From Bacteroidota bacterium (lineage in GTDB: Bacteria > Bacteroidota > Bacteroidia > Flavobacteriales > Flavobacteriaceae): DNA of 64,000 bases. Shown here piece after piece: positions 9,284 through 17,804 of the stretch. Under the pieces are notes generated by a model. It did no database searches. It was not told where the DNA came from and saw nothing but the letters and a program-made list of their open reading frames with translations. A program made the translations under genes and the position numbers. The stretch covers positions 62,001-126,000 of the forward strand of contig JAQCDS010000001.1 of assembly GCA_027620655.1 (NCBI GenBank), written 5' to 3'. How positions within the stretch are numbered: the stretch's first letter is position 1; each line of letters begins with the position of its first letter.

Positions 9284-9832
9284 TTATTGAATTAACTTCG
9301 TGATTTTACTACTCATTGGTTTGGTCATCGAATAAAAATAATTAATATACTCGCCATTTCGGCCAATGACATACTTTTGAAAATTCCACTTTACAGAAGT
9401 AGTGTTTTTACCATTTAAGTCCTTAATTGTAAGCCATTTATACAAAGGATGTTTGTCTTTTCCTTTCACATTTATTTTTTCAGTCATCAAGAAAGTGACT
9501 CCATAATTTTTTTGACAAAACGATTGAATCTGTTCAGAATTTCCTGGTTCTTGTTGCCCAAATTGATTACAAGGAACACCAATGACCATCAAATCGTCTT
9601 TGTATGTATCATATAGTTTTTGAAGCCCTTCGTATTGATTTGTAAAACCACATTCAGAGGCAACATTTACAAACAAAATATATTTCCCTTGAAAAGTCTT
9701 TAAATCTATTGGTGTGCCATCTAGGGCATTAATATTTATATCGTATATACTGATTGTTGTTGTGTGTTGTGCTTTTGCTTGATTAAATGTGAAAAAATAG
9801 TTTAATAGAATTAATAATTTTAAATTTTTCAT
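9284..9832 (-). CDS. Glutathione peroxidase-type peroxidase, exported
   Basis: A thiol peroxidase of the GPx/BtuE family with 182 residues. An N-terminal signal peptide (hydrophobic to about residue 22, ending AKAQ) suggests export. The active site shows Cys61 in NVASECGFT, Gln in CNQFGQQEPG, and Trp149-Asn150 in VKWNFQKYV. Cys106 in the SFC..KNYG segment is a candidate resolving Cys. It uses Cys rather than selenocysteine and is probably reduced by thioredoxin-like donors. It sits 1 bp after the SDR gene in the light/repair block, consistent with protection from photo-oxidative peroxides. Confidence 0.92.
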   Translation of the reverse strand: MKNLKLLILLNYFFTFNQAKAQHTTTISIYDININALDGTPIDLKTFQGKYILFVNVASECGFTNQYEGLQKLYDTYKDDLMVIGVPCNQFGQQEPGNSEQIQSFCQKNYGVTFLMTEKINVKGKDKHPLYKWLTIKDLNGKNTTSVKWNFQKYVIGRNGEYINYFYSMTKPMSSKITKLIQ

Positions 9833-9833
9833 G

Positions 9834-10517
9834 TTATACTTTTAATGATACAATTCCGCAGTCCAATTTAAAAACTTGACCTGAAATTGATTTTGATACA
9901 TCAGAAATCAAATACTCAACCATTGCTGCAACTTCACCAGGATCCAAGAATTTTTTTAAGGGATGTCTTTGTATCGTATTTTCTACCATACGCTCATTGC
10001 GTAGCAATTTTGCGGCCAAATCTGTTTGAGTGATTGTTGGCGCAATAGCATTGACTCTCACTTTTGGAGCAAGATCTGCAGCAACAGACTTCATAAGGCC
10101 TTCTACAGCAGATTTTGCCGTCGAAACACTCGCATGAAATGGCATACCCATAGCTGTAGCAACTGTACTAAAAAGTACAATCGACCCAGATTCAGAATTC
10201 AGAAGGGCAGGTGAGTAGGCCTGAATACTTTTTATTGCCCCAATAACATTAATTTCGAAATCAGTTCTAAAATCGTCTAAGCTTAACCGCTTAAATGGCT
10301 TTAAATTGATGCTCCCTGGACAATATATCAATCCATCGGCAACTTCGATAGTTGGAAGTTCATCGGAAACTACATCACAATTGTAGTGCGTTAAATTTAC
10401 ATGATCGAAATCTGGTGCATTCCTGCTAATGTTTATTACCTTATTGTTAGGCAAAAGCGCTTCAAGCGTAGCTTTACCAATCCCTCGACTTCCGCCGACA
10501 ATGATGATTGTTTTCAT
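9834..10517 (-). CDS. Short-chain dehydrogenase/reductase-like protein lacking the catalytic Tyr
   Basis: A 227-residue Rossmann protein with the NAD(P)-binding motif VGGSRGIGKA (residues 7-16), the structural Asn90 and Ser117. The YxxxK active site is altered: Lys135 is in place, but the residue four before it is Val131, in HASVSTAKSAVEG. A classical SDR oxidoreductase reaction would therefore be impaired. The protein may bind NAD(P) as a regulator or use another chemistry. It overlaps the 74-residue ORF by 4 bp and is 1 bp from the peroxidase gene. Similar SDRs occur beside photolyases, but the substrate is unknown. Confidence 0.85.
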   Translation of the reverse strand: MKTIIIVGGSRGIGKATLEALLPNNKVINISRNAPDFDHVNLTHYNCDVVSDELPTIEVADGLIYCPGSINLKPFKRLSLDDFRTDFEINVIGAIKSIQAYSPALLNSESGSIVLFSTVATAMGMPFHASVSTAKSAVEGLMKSVAADLAPKVRVNAIAPTITQTDLAAKLLRNERMVENTIQRHPLKKFLDPGEVAAMVEYLISDVSKSISGQVFKLDCGIVSLKV

Positions 10518-10738
10518 GATGTTAAAGGTCTTCCTTTTAGACGTTTTTCAATTTTTTGTTTTACTAAAGTCAAGTCTTTCATCAAATCCATCAATTTAGG
10601 GTCTTTGTTTGATTTGTATATTTCATTAATGCCAAGAATTAAAGCTTTTGCTTCTCTTGAAGCTTCAATTCTTTCGCTTGTATTTTTAAATTTGAAATCT
10701 CTGTTCAAAAATTCCTCTCCTTTTTCTATTGTACTCAT
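10514..10738 (-). CDS. Small conserved-looking hypothetical protein
   Basis: A 74-residue charged, helical protein (MSTIEKGEEFLNRDFKFKNTSER, ending VKQKIEKRLKGRPLTS) with no signal peptide or membrane segment. I do not recognise a named family with certainty. It starts one base after the folE stop and overlaps the SDR start by 4 bp, so it is almost surely translated with them. A length and charge pattern of this sort could serve as an adaptor or cofactor-handling protein, but that is only inference from context. Confidence 0.7.
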   Translation of the reverse strand: MSTIEKGEEFLNRDFKFKNTSERIEASREAKALILGINEIYKSNKDPKLMDLMKDLTLVKQKIEKRLKGRPLTS

Positions 10739-10739
10739 A

Positions 10740-11423
10740 TTATGAATTTATATAATTATTGAACTCTGCAATTTTTGCTGAGCTGGAAAATGCACCGCTA
10801 TAAAAGGCAGTGACTGTTGATGACGTTTCGTCTTTTATTCCTCTGGACGAAACGCAAAGATGTTTGGCGTCTATAATAACGGCAACATCGTTGGTTCCTA
10901 GTATAGTTTTTAATTCCTCACCAATCTGGTTGGTTAAACGTTCTTGTACTTGTGGGCGTTTTGCAAAATATTGCACAATTCTGTTGAGTTTGGATAGTCC
11001 AATGACTTTTCCAGATGAAATGTATGCAACATGTGCCTTGCCAATTATGGGAACAAAATGATGTTCACAATTAGAATAAAACGTTATATTTTTTTCTACC
11101 AACATTTGATTGTATTGGTATTTGTTATCAAACAGAGCTATTTCAGGTTTGTTTTTTGGATTCAATCCAGAGAATATTTCATCAATATACATTTTTGCCA
11201 CACGATCAGGAGTGCCTTTCAAAGAATCATCTTCTAAATCTAAGCCCATGACATTCATGATCTCTTCGAATAAAATAGAAATCTTTTTCTTCTTTTCACT
11301 GTCACTCATTAAAAAGGCATCTTTTTTTATTGGGGTTTCAAGCCCAGTGTAAAGATGATCATCTCCAATTTCATAGTGAGAAAATCCATTGATGCGCTTT
11401 GTTTTTGTGGTTTTTGTATTCAT
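10740..11423 (-). CDS. folE: GTP cyclohydrolase I
   Basis: Converts GTP to 7,8-dihydroneopterin triphosphate, the first step to folates and other pterins. The 227-residue form starting ATG at 11423 (MNTKTTKTKRINGFS) is preferred. A longer reading to 11546 would overlap the upstream gene heavily and adds non-family sequence. Zinc ligands are visible in SNCEHHFVPIIGKAHVAYI and DAKHLCVSSRGI, with the typical GLSKLNRIVQYFAKRPQVQE block. Its position inside a photolyase operon suggests supply of the pterin (MTHF) antenna cofactor. Another folE may exist elsewhere in the genome. Confidence 0.94.
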   Translation of the reverse strand: MNTKTTKTKRINGFSHYEIGDDHLYTGLETPIKKDAFLMSDSEKKKKISILFEEIMNVMGLDLEDDSLKGTPDRVAKMYIDEIFSGLNPKNKPEIALFDNKYQYNQMLVEKNITFYSNCEHHFVPIIGKAHVAYISSGKVIGLSKLNRIVQYFAKRPQVQERLTNQIGEELKTILGTNDVAVIIDAKHLCVSSRGIKDETSSTVTAFYSGAFSSSAKIAEFNNYINS

Positions 11424-11430
11424 AATTGTG

Positions 11431-11703
11431 TTAACGTTTTGATATTTTATTGTTTGAAATTGTGCGTTGTCTACTGCATTTGAATCGCCCAGATTCAAAA
11501 TCACGCAATTTATGATGTTTGGTCTTTCTTCCCTGAACTCGTGCACGCCAATGTCTAAAACTTTTAGGTTTCATTTGGTTTCGCATCAACTCAATAACTT
11601 GCTGTTCCGATAATCCAAATTGTAATTTAATTGCATCAAAAGTAGTGCGGTCTTCCCATGCCATTTCAATAATTCTATCTATTTCTTCAACTGTAAGTTT
11701 CAT
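11431..11703 (-). CDS. TIGR03643/DUF2805 family protein
   Basis: A 90-residue protein with a helix-turn-helix-like N-terminus (LTVEEIDRIIEMAWEDRTTFDAIKLQFGLSEQQVIELMR). It is followed by the basic MKPKSFRHWRARVQGRKTKH block diagnostic of TIGR03643/DUF2805. This family is frequently found next to photolyases and cryptochromes, but its function is unknown. The HTH shape suggests nucleic-acid binding. The ATG at 11703 overlaps the 151-residue gene by 4 bp, and folE follows after 7 bp. Confidence 0.85.
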   Translation of the reverse strand: MKLTVEEIDRIIEMAWEDRTTFDAIKLQFGLSEQQVIELMRNQMKPKSFRHWRARVQGRKTKHHKLRDFESGRFKCSRQRTISNNKISKR

Positions 11704-12155
11704 AGTTGTGGTAAGATGATGTATTGTTGGTCAAAATTTATCTTTTCATCCATCAAATTTTTAAAGAAAGATTTATTTTCCTTAAATGTTTTGGAATTTC
11801 TAAAATGAATGAATTTCCCTTGTGCATGAATGCTTGTAAAGTTTGTTTTGTAAAAAACTAACTGATAAAATGGTATCGCCCAAGTAAAATTTTTAAGTCC
11901 TTTTGTGATATGAATTAGAATTCCTTTTTTTCGTAATTCAATATTCGCATAATTTATATCCGATGTAATATTTGTTATATGGTTCAAATTCGGACTAAGT
12001 TGATCTACTATCATTCGTTTTGAACCAACACCTCCACGTTTAAGTGCTTGCCAAAAACTATAAGATTCCCCCACAAATTCATCAATCAATAATTTGTGCT
12101 CTTTGTTGTAGTGTGTTGTATCTAGAACCAAAGTAAACGAATTTGTTTGTTCCAA
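11700..12155 (-). CDS. Uncharacterised protein heading the second photolyase sub-operon
   Basis: Up to 151 residues, soluble, with no domain I recognise. It contains KRGGVGSKRMIVDQLSP and a beta-rich middle (NYANIELRKKGILIHITKG). The outermost possible start is TTG at 12155, but that codon lies inside a perfect TATGTTTG promoter box (12160-12153). Real translation may therefore begin downstream, for example at TTG 12131 (VLDTTHYNKEHKL). It is the first gene after the shared 23-bp element and overlaps TIGR03643 by 4 bp. Being promoter-proximal in a light-repair operon makes it a worthwhile unknown. Confidence 0.6.
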   Translation of the reverse strand: MEQTNSFTLVLDTTHYNKEHKLLIDEFVGESYSFWQALKRGGVGSKRMIVDQLSPNLNHITNITSDINYANIELRKKGILIHITKGLKNFTWAIPFYQLVFYKTNFTSIHAQGKFIHFRNSKTFKENKSFFKNLMDEKINFDQQYIILPQL

Positions 12156-12160
12156 ACATA
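12153..12160 (-). promoter_or_regulatory. -7 box TATGTTTG of the second photolyase sub-operon
   Basis: A perfect TAnnTTTG on the minus strand. It lies 26 nt downstream of the 23-bp element at 12187-12209, and no TTTG sits at the normal -33 distance. That pattern is consistent with an activator-dependent promoter. Confidence 0.6.
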
Positions 12161-12186
12161 CTCAATGTTATACTATGAGTTGTTAC

Positions 12187-12209
12187 AATTAAACAAATAT
12201 TAACATTTT
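12187..12209 (-). promoter_or_regulatory. 23-bp element shared with 17839-17861 (candidate operator)
   Basis: On the plus strand it begins AATTAAACAAA and ends ATTAACATTTT. It differs at one base (T versus C at the middle position) from the copy at 17839-17861. Read on the minus strand it contains two related halves, TGTTAAT and TTTGTTTAAT. The spacing to the -7 box is 26 nt in both places. Confidence 0.65.
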
Positions 12210-12227
12210 TAGTTTTTCTTTAACAGA

Positions 12228-13760
12228 TTAAAAACGCTCTGGATGTGTAATAATTTCAGCTGCTCGAAGTTTCATTTCATGCAAATCTTCTGCTGAAAAT
12301 TTATTTAAAACAGAATACATCATTCGCATACGCTGATTAGTGAAGAGTTTTGTTTTTTTGTCATCTAAAAAATTCCAATATAAACTATTAAAAGGGCAGG
12401 CATTAGGTCCTGTTTTCTCTTTAACCTTATAGTAGCAGGAGCTACAATAATTGCTCATTTTATTGATATAGCTTCCAGAAGAAACATAAGGTTTGGTAGC
12501 AATTTTACCACCATCGGCATACTGACTCATCCCTCGCGTATTTGGCAATTGAACCCATTGAATAGCGTCTATATAGATTCCCAAATACCAATCGTCTACA
12601 GCATTTGGATGCGTTTGTGTTAGTAATAAATAATTCCCAGTTATCATTAGTCGCTGGATATGATGTGCATAGGCATGTTCTAAAGAATTTTTGATAGTTT
12701 TTTGAAGACAATTCATTTTGGTTTCGCCAGTCCAAAAGAACTCTGGGATGTCCTCGTGATTTTCTAATTCATTCAGCGTTTTGTAAGATGGCATTTCTTT
12801 CCAATACATGCCACGCATATACTCTCGCCACCCAATGACTTGACGTATAAATCCTTCAACTTGTGCAATATCAATATCATCCATATGTTGACGATAATGT
12901 GTCATAACAGCCTCAATAATTTCCTTTGGACTGATAATTTTTGTATTCATCGCAAAAGATAAACGTGAGTGAAAAAGATAGACTTCCTCTGTGTGTAGTG
13001 CATCTTGATAGTCTCCAAAATGGGGGAGTAGGACTCTGCAAAAATAGGATAACTGTTCTTGAGCTTGTTTTAAGTTTATAGGGTATTCAAAATATTCGCT
13101 TTCAAAATGTCCAATAGTTTCTATTTCGCTCGATGAAATATCATTACAAATCTGTCTAACATCATTTTTAAAGGCTTTGTAATTGGGTATTTCTGGATTT
13201 CCTTTCCATTTTTTTCTATTGTTATGATCATAATTCCATATGCCACCTTCCGGTTGTTCACCCTCCATCAAAATATGATGTTTTTTTCGCATGTTGCGAT
13301 AAAAACGCTCCATTAAGAGTTGTTTTTTGCCTTCAAAAAATTCAGCAAGTTCGTTTCTTGTGGTTAAAAAATGTTCAGTGTCACAACAAGAGCTACTAAT
13401 TGACAAATCATTACAAATTGATTTCAGTTGTTGATCCAAACGGTACTCATCTGGTGCTTGATATTCAAAATGTTCAATAGCGTTTTGTTCAATCAGAAGT
13501 TTTATGTTGTTTTCTAAATCATGTTGATTTTTAGCATCAACGATATTAAAATAAATGACATTGTGGTTGTTTTGTACCAACTGCTTTGAAAATTCTCGCA
13601 TAGCAGCAAAAAAGCCAACAACTTTTTGAATATGATGCCTTACATAGTCTGTTTCTTGCCGCATTTCAAACATACAATAGAAAACATTGTCATCTTTACG
13701 CTTATACCAAGAATGATTTGAATTTAATTGATCGCCTAAAATAAGTCGTAATGTTTTCAT
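12228..13760 (-). CDS. Iron-sulfur cryptochrome/photolyase (FeS-BCP, putative (6-4) photolyase)
   Basis: A 510-residue member of the cryptochrome/photolyase-related FeS-BCP group. It begins MKTLRLILGDQLN, as in that group. The four Cys that hold the [4Fe-4S] cluster are visible at 351, 439, 442 and 455 (MNC; NYCSSCYYK; GPNACPF), nearly the same numbering as Agrobacterium PhrB (350, 438, 441, 454). His366-His367 in EHAYAHHIQRLM match the His-rich catalytic region, and the TRGMSQYADGG loop is typical. Known relatives repair (6-4) photoproducts and bind FAD plus a lumazine antenna. It is directly adjacent to CRY-DASH (stop/start within one base). Confidence 0.92.
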   Translation of the reverse strand: MKTLRLILGDQLNSNHSWYKRKDDNVFYCMFEMRQETDYVRHHIQKVVGFFAAMREFSKQLVQNNHNVIYFNIVDAKNQHDLENNIKLLIEQNAIEHFEYQAPDEYRLDQQLKSICNDLSISSSCCDTEHFLTTRNELAEFFEGKKQLLMERFYRNMRKKHHILMEGEQPEGGIWNYDHNNRKKWKGNPEIPNYKAFKNDVRQICNDISSSEIETIGHFESEYFEYPINLKQAQEQLSYFCRVLLPHFGDYQDALHTEEVYLFHSRLSFAMNTKIISPKEIIEAVMTHYRQHMDDIDIAQVEGFIRQVIGWREYMRGMYWKEMPSYKTLNELENHEDIPEFFWTGETKMNCLQKTIKNSLEHAYAHHIQRLMITGNYLLLTQTHPNAVDDWYLGIYIDAIQWVQLPNTRGMSQYADGGKIATKPYVSSGSYINKMSNYCSSCYYKVKEKTGPNACPFNSLYWNFLDDKKTKLFTNQRMRMMYSVLNKFSAEDLHEMKLRAAEIITHPERF

Positions 13761-15068
13761 TTAAAAGAGTTTAGATTGTAGCCACTGTTTTCTGTATTTT
13801 TGATTTGAATCATAACGCTCGGCTTGAAGTTTTACATTGAAGAAACGATCTCTAGGATCATTACCAACCCCAGAGACATACATCCAATTCCCATAATTGC
13901 TATGCACATCATAATCGACTAACATTGACTCAAAATAAGCAGCGCCTACTCTCCAGTCAAGTTTTTGTGTCTTTGCAAAAAAGGAGGCTACATTTTGTCG
14001 CCCTCGATTGCTCATCCAACCTGTATTTTTGAGCTCGAGCATGTTGGCATTTACAAAATCGTCAGAAGTTTCACCATGAATCCATTCATTAACATATTTT
14101 TGATGGTTCGACCATTCGTATTGTTGTTTCAGAATGCCATCTATTTTAAAAATTTCATTGCCATGCTTGAGTGAAACATACTTAAAGAAATCACGCCAAA
14201 TCAATTCAAAAATCAACCAATAGGTTGATTGATTAGAAAAAAATTGACTTTCAAATTCTTTAATATTCCAAAAAATTTGTCTCGCTGATAAGCTTCCATT
14301 TGCAAGCCAAGGAGAAAATTTCGAGCTGTAATTGACTCCCAAAAGCCCATTTCTAGTTTTTTTATAAACACCAATTGCTTTGGTTTCAAAAAAGTAATGT
14401 TCCAACCGCTGAAATGCTGCATTTTCTCCACCAAGAAATGGAAAAACAGTTCTAGTATCGATCTCAAAATCTTCGTAGCCTAAGTCTTTCAAAGTAGGAA
14501 TTTTGGTTGTAGTTTCCAATAAAAATGAAGCACTCTGAGGATGAATTTTTGTTAAACTTCTAACTTTAGCTTTTTTCTCTAGTTGTTTTCTAAAATGTGT
14601 AAATACTTTTGGCGTTTCTATAAAATGAAATGGAATATCTTCTGGGTGAAATAAAAATTGATCATAAACCTCATAAAAAGAAACAGTATTGGCTAGGCTA
14701 TTCTTTACATCATTAAACGTAGTATTTTCTTCATCAGTCCATTCCTTTTGTAAATAAATAGTGCTAACATTGTGAGTTTCCACAATATGTTTCATTTGCT
14801 CTTTTGCAGAATCTTGATACACTAAAAGCGTGATATTTAATTTATGAAGCTCTTGCTGAAGACAATTTAAAGTTTCAAGAAGGAATTTAACCCTGAACTT
14901 TTCCATTTTTTTGAACCCATATTTATTTATTTTAAACATATTGGACTCCAAAAAATAGACTCCGATAACTTGCTTAGAAGTTGAAAGGGCAGATTGCAAA
15001 ACAGTATTGTCTTGAGTTCTCAAATCATTTCTAAACCAAACTAGCGATATGTCTTTTTGCTGCTGCAT
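13761..15068 (-). CDS. CRY-DASH family cryptochrome
   Basis: A flavoprotein of the DASH cryptochrome subfamily, 435 residues. Typical signs are the N-terminal [14 protein letters not shown], the FAD-domain motifs [55 protein letters not shown] and the DASH signature [19 protein letters not shown] proteins bind FAD and MTHF and repair CPDs in single-stranded DNA, and some have regulatory roles. Its first 28 bp overlap the end of the DUF2256 gene in another frame, so translation is probably coupled. It is followed directly by the FeS-BCP gene. Confidence 0.93.
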   Translation of the reverse strand: MQQQKDISLVWFRNDLRTQDNTVLQSALSTSKQVIGVYFLESNMFKINKYGFKKMEKFRVKFLLETLNCLQQELHKLNITLLVYQDSAKEQMKHIVETHNVSTIYLQKEWTDEENTTFNDVKNSLANTVSFYEVYDQFLFHPEDIPFHFIETPKVFTHFRKQLEKKAKVRSLTKIHPQSASFLLETTTKIPTLKDLGYEDFEIDTRTVFPFLGGENAAFQRLEHYFFETKAIGVYKKTRNGLLGVNYSSKFSPWLANGSLSARQIFWNIKEFESQFFSNQSTYWLIFELIWRDFFKYVSLKHGNEIFKIDGILKQQYEWSNHQKYVNEWIHGETSDDFVNANMLELKNTGWMSNRGRQNVASFFAKTQKLDWRVGAAYFESMLVDYDVHSNYGNWMYVSGVGNDPRDRFFNVKLQAERYDSNQKYRKQWLQSKLF

Positions 15069-15178
15069 TTTTTGCTACAATATTTCACAAATTCCCAGTT
15101 GCGTTCCCATTTTTTGCGCCACGAAAACGGTCGTTGGCACACTACACAGATTTTTGATGGTAACTCGGATTTTTTCAA
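15041..15178 (-). CDS. DUF2256 zinc-ribbon-like small protein
   Basis: A 45-residue protein found by reading the gap before CRY-DASH. It starts TTG at 15178 ([19 protein letters not shown]), continues [14 protein letters not shown] and stops TAG at 15041-15043. The CxxC...CxxxC arrangement (Cys11, 14, 34, 38) and the WRKKWERNW block are the signature of DUF2256. It overlaps the CRY-DASH start by 28 bp and lies 7 bp after the flavin reductase stop. DUF2256 commonly accompanies cryptochromes, and the Cys pattern suggests zinc binding, but no function is established. Confidence 0.85.
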   Translation of the reverse strand: MKKSELPSKICVVCQRPFSWRKKWERNWEFVKYCSKKCSSKKTYR

Positions 15179-15185
15179 CGAGTTT

Positions 15186-15821
15186 TTATTTTGTTTTAAC
15201 TATTTTTTTTGGCCTTTGATAGGTCATTCGCTCTTTAAGTTTTGGAACGGCATATCCATCTAATCCATTAATTGCTACAATATTAGCTTTGGATAAATTA
15301 ATAAAACCATCCTTTTCAAGAAGATCAGATTTTATAAATAAATCTTTAATTTCTCCTATAAGCTGAATTGTACCATTTGCCTTTATCTTGTACTCCTCGC
15401 AATAGGTTAGTGCCATTTGAATAGGTGCATTTTTAACAAAAGGGGCATGCCAGCCATTTTTATATTCTTCTTCAAGACCAGTAATATCAAATTCTGAAAC
15501 ATCTTTATCGTATTTGGCAGAAGTGTGATGCGCATCATTTATGATAGAAGCGTCAATGTGATTGATTGTAAACTGCCCAGTTTCTTTAATATTTTCATAA
15601 GTATTTCGAGGCACATCAGTCACAGGCCTAAATATGACACCAAGCAATGGAGGGTTGGAACCCAAGTGAGTCACTGAACTAAAAACAGCCACATTTGGAA
15701 TTCCCAAATTTGACTTAGTTCCAATCAAGTTTGCAGATTTAAATCCAGAGCAACTGTTGATCAAATTTATTCTAAAAATATGATCTAGTTCTTCAAAATC
15801 TTGGCGTTTTAGGTGTATCAT
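15186..15821 (-). CDS. Flavin reductase-like (FMN-binding split barrel) protein
   Basis: A 211-residue protein of the flavin reductase/DIM6-NTAB fold. It includes [22 protein letters not shown], the flavin-binding strand-loop, and the [16 protein letters not shown] helix typical of the family, with an [12 protein letters not shown] tail. It probably binds FMN and may use NAD(P)H to supply reduced flavin. In a photolyase operon, an obvious hypothesis is support of flavin cofactor reduction. The start overlaps the ABC1 kinase stop by 4 bp, and DUF2256 follows after 7 bp. Confidence 0.85.
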   Translation of the reverse strand: MIHLKRQDFEELDHIFRINLINSCSGFKSANLIGTKSNLGIPNVAVFSSVTHLGSNPPLLGVIFRPVTDVPRNTYENIKETGQFTINHIDASIINDAHHTSAKYDKDVSEFDITGLEEEYKNGWHAPFVKNAPIQMALTYCEEYKIKANGTIQLIGEIKDLFIKSDLLEKDGFINLSKANIVAINGLDGYAVPKLKERMTYQRPKKIVKTK

Positions 15822-17131
15822 TTGTAATGTTGAAATTGATTAATTTTTACAGCATTTGCTTTTAAATCAAACATTAAATTGTACAACCCAAAAAATGTTC
15901 GGTTCATATAAATAAAATGTTTTGATCCTCTATTGCTGTTGAATTTCCTTAGTTCTGTATTTTTACTGTAGCGCTCTGCCAAATCTCCAATTTTTCCGAA
16001 AAATTCTGAATCTGAAAAATCAAAAACATCTTGTTGAAAAGGAAGTGTAAAAACACTTAATAACTCATGAAACATGGCTGTAAAAAATAGGGTTTCTTCT
16101 TTGGTGTCATTGGGAGTGAGAATTTCTAATTCGTATAATTTTTTGGAGAATAAATTAGAATTATTGATGACATTTGAATTGGCTAATTCAAAGTATGGAC
16201 TATAAAATTCATCAGGAATTGCTTTCATGCATCCAAAATCAAGGGCCACTAGCTGAGTGTTTTCATTTATTAAAAAATTACCTGGATGCGGGTCTGCGTG
16301 TACCTTTTTGAGGTTATGAATTTGATGCATATAAAAATCCCACAACGCTTGTCCTATTCTATTGGACTTCTCTTGGTCTGTGTTGTGTTTAGCAAACTCC
16401 GATAAATGTTCCCCTTGCATATAATCCATCGTTAATATCCTATTCGATGAATATTCTTTATAATAGGTTGGGAATAAAATATTAGGAATGTGCCCACAGG
16501 CCTTAGCAATTTCTTGACTTTGCTTAATTTCTAGGGAGTAATTGGTTTCTTCGGTTAATTTGTCTTCAACTTCTTTAAAATATTTGTCTGAATCTTTTCC
16601 CTTAATGTTAAACATTTTAATTGCAATAGGTTTAACTAATGACAAATCAGATTTTATACTGTCTGCAACGCCAGGGTATTGAATTTTAACGGCCAAATCT
16701 TTTCCATTTTTTTTGGCACGATGAACTTGACCAATGCTGGCTGCATTAACAGATTTTGCATCAAATTCATCAAAAATAACATCAGGTGCTTTTCCAAAAT
16801 ATTTTTTAAATGTTTTGACAACTAGAGGAGAGGATAGAGGTGGAACGGAAAATTGAGCCAAAGAGAATTTTTCAACATAAGCTTGTGGTAAAATATTCTT
16901 TTCCAAACTGAGCATTTGAGCAACTTTTAAAGCACTTCCTTTAAGTTGTTTTAGGCCACCATAAATGTCATCAGCGTTGTTTTTATTTAAGTTATCTTTC
17001 GCAATTTCTTCAGATTTACTCAGTCTTTCACCATAATACTTTATGTAATTGACTCCAACTTTTGCTCCTGTTGAAACAATTTTTGAGGCACGTTGTAATT
17101 TTGATGTTGGGATACGGTCTATTGATTTCAT
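15818..17131 (-). CDS. ABC1/UbiB/AarF-family atypical kinase
   Basis: A 437-residue ABC1 kinase-like protein. Kinase motifs are visible: the Ala-rich loop NAASIGQVHRA (129-139), Lys149 in AVKIQYPG, the catalytic-loop motif VHADPHPGNFLI and metal-binding VALDFGCMK. The KxGQ motif that guards the active site in UbiB proteins reads KVAQ here (69-72), with Ala for Gly. UbiB proteins act in ubiquinone synthesis, but this cluster and the men genes point to a menaquinone user. A different role in isoprenoid or cofactor handling linked to the light-repair operon is therefore likely. It overlaps its neighbours by 1 and 4 bp. Confidence 0.88.
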   Translation of the reverse strand: MKSIDRIPTSKLQRASKIVSTGAKVGVNYIKYYGERLSKSEEIAKDNLNKNNADDIYGGLKQLKGSALKVAQMLSLEKNILPQAYVEKFSLAQFSVPPLSSPLVVKTFKKYFGKAPDVIFDEFDAKSVNAASIGQVHRAKKNGKDLAVKIQYPGVADSIKSDLSLVKPIAIKMFNIKGKDSDKYFKEVEDKLTEETNYSLEIKQSQEIAKACGHIPNILFPTYYKEYSSNRILTMDYMQGEHLSEFAKHNTDQEKSNRIGQALWDFYMHQIHNLKKVHADPHPGNFLINENTQLVALDFGCMKAIPDEFYSPYFELANSNVINNSNLFSKKLYELEILTPNDTKEETLFFTAMFHELLSVFTLPFQQDVFDFSDSEFFGKIGDLAERYSKNTELRKFNSNRGSKHFIYMNRTFFGLYNLMFDLKANAVKINQFQHYK

Positions 17132-17787
17132 TAATTGGCACCCATTTTTTCTTTAAACAAAAACTTACCAAAATCTACAACACTCTTAAGAGGTTTGGTG
17201 TGTGCCAATTCAAAACTTGCTGCAATAGATTTTTCAATAAAAAGATCGGTCTTTTCAAAATCTGCAGAGTCATCATCTAACCAAAATTTTAGTGTTACAA
17301 GCACTTGAATCCAATAGGATTCATTCACCACATTGTCTTTAATATCATCAATGCGTTTGTTTTTTATTTCAAAATCAACAAGTTCTAATATATCAACAAA
17401 TTCTATAAACTTTTTTCGCAGTGGTTTCAGTTTTTTTAGGGTATTGAGGCCACCATTTGAAGGTTTCAAAACATGAACAACATAGCTACGATTAGCAGTA
17501 AGATTTCCAAAAAAAGTATAATAAAAACTCAATAATTTATTTTGTGCATCATACTTTTTGTAGTCTTTGCTTTTTTCTAGAGTTTTAATAGTATTGTCGA
17601 AAAAAGTTTCAAAAATTGAAGATTCAAGAGCTTGAAATGATCCAAAAAAGTTATAAAATTCGGATTCTTCAAAATGATTCATTTTTGCAAATGCATAGAC
17701 ACTCTTTGGAGTTTCATTGTGCTCCAAAACGCTATCCATAAATAATTCAATAAGTCTTTCTTTAGTAAGTTTAGTTTTTTTAGCCAT
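17131..17787 (-). CDS. TetR-family transcriptional regulator
   Basis: About 218 residues with an N-terminal TetR-type DNA-binding region (KLTKERLIELFMDSVLEHNETPKSVYAFAKMNHFEESEFYNFFGSFQ, three-helix HTH pattern) and a helical ligand/dimer domain. The ATG at 17787 (MAKKTKLTKE) is chosen because the alternative GTG at 17805 lies within a perfect TATTTTTG promoter box. It is the first gene of the photolyase block and shares one base with the ABC1 kinase stop. It may regulate its own operon. The co-regulated second promoter at 12.2 kb makes it a candidate for that regulator, but this is not shown. Confidence 0.85.
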   Translation of the reverse strand: MAKKTKLTKERLIELFMDSVLEHNETPKSVYAFAKMNHFEESEFYNFFGSFQALESSIFETFFDNTIKTLEKSKDYKKYDAQNKLLSFYYTFFGNLTANRSYVVHVLKPSNGGLNTLKKLKPLRKKFIEFVDILELVDFEIKNKRIDDIKDNVVNESYWIQVLVTLKFWLDDDSADFEKTDLFIEKSIAASFELAHTKPLKSVVDFGKFLFKEKMGAN

Positions 17788-17804
17788 TGTTAAATTGATT
17801 TCCA

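Noticed and set aside
11424-11546. N-terminal extension of GTP cyclohydrolase I
   Set aside because: It overlaps the DUF2805 gene almost completely and contains no family sequence. ATG 11423 gives the normal length.
15818-17131. UbiB as evidence of ubiquinone synthesis
   Set aside because: The window encodes menaquinone synthesis and the gene lies in a photolyase operon. No ubi genes are seen.
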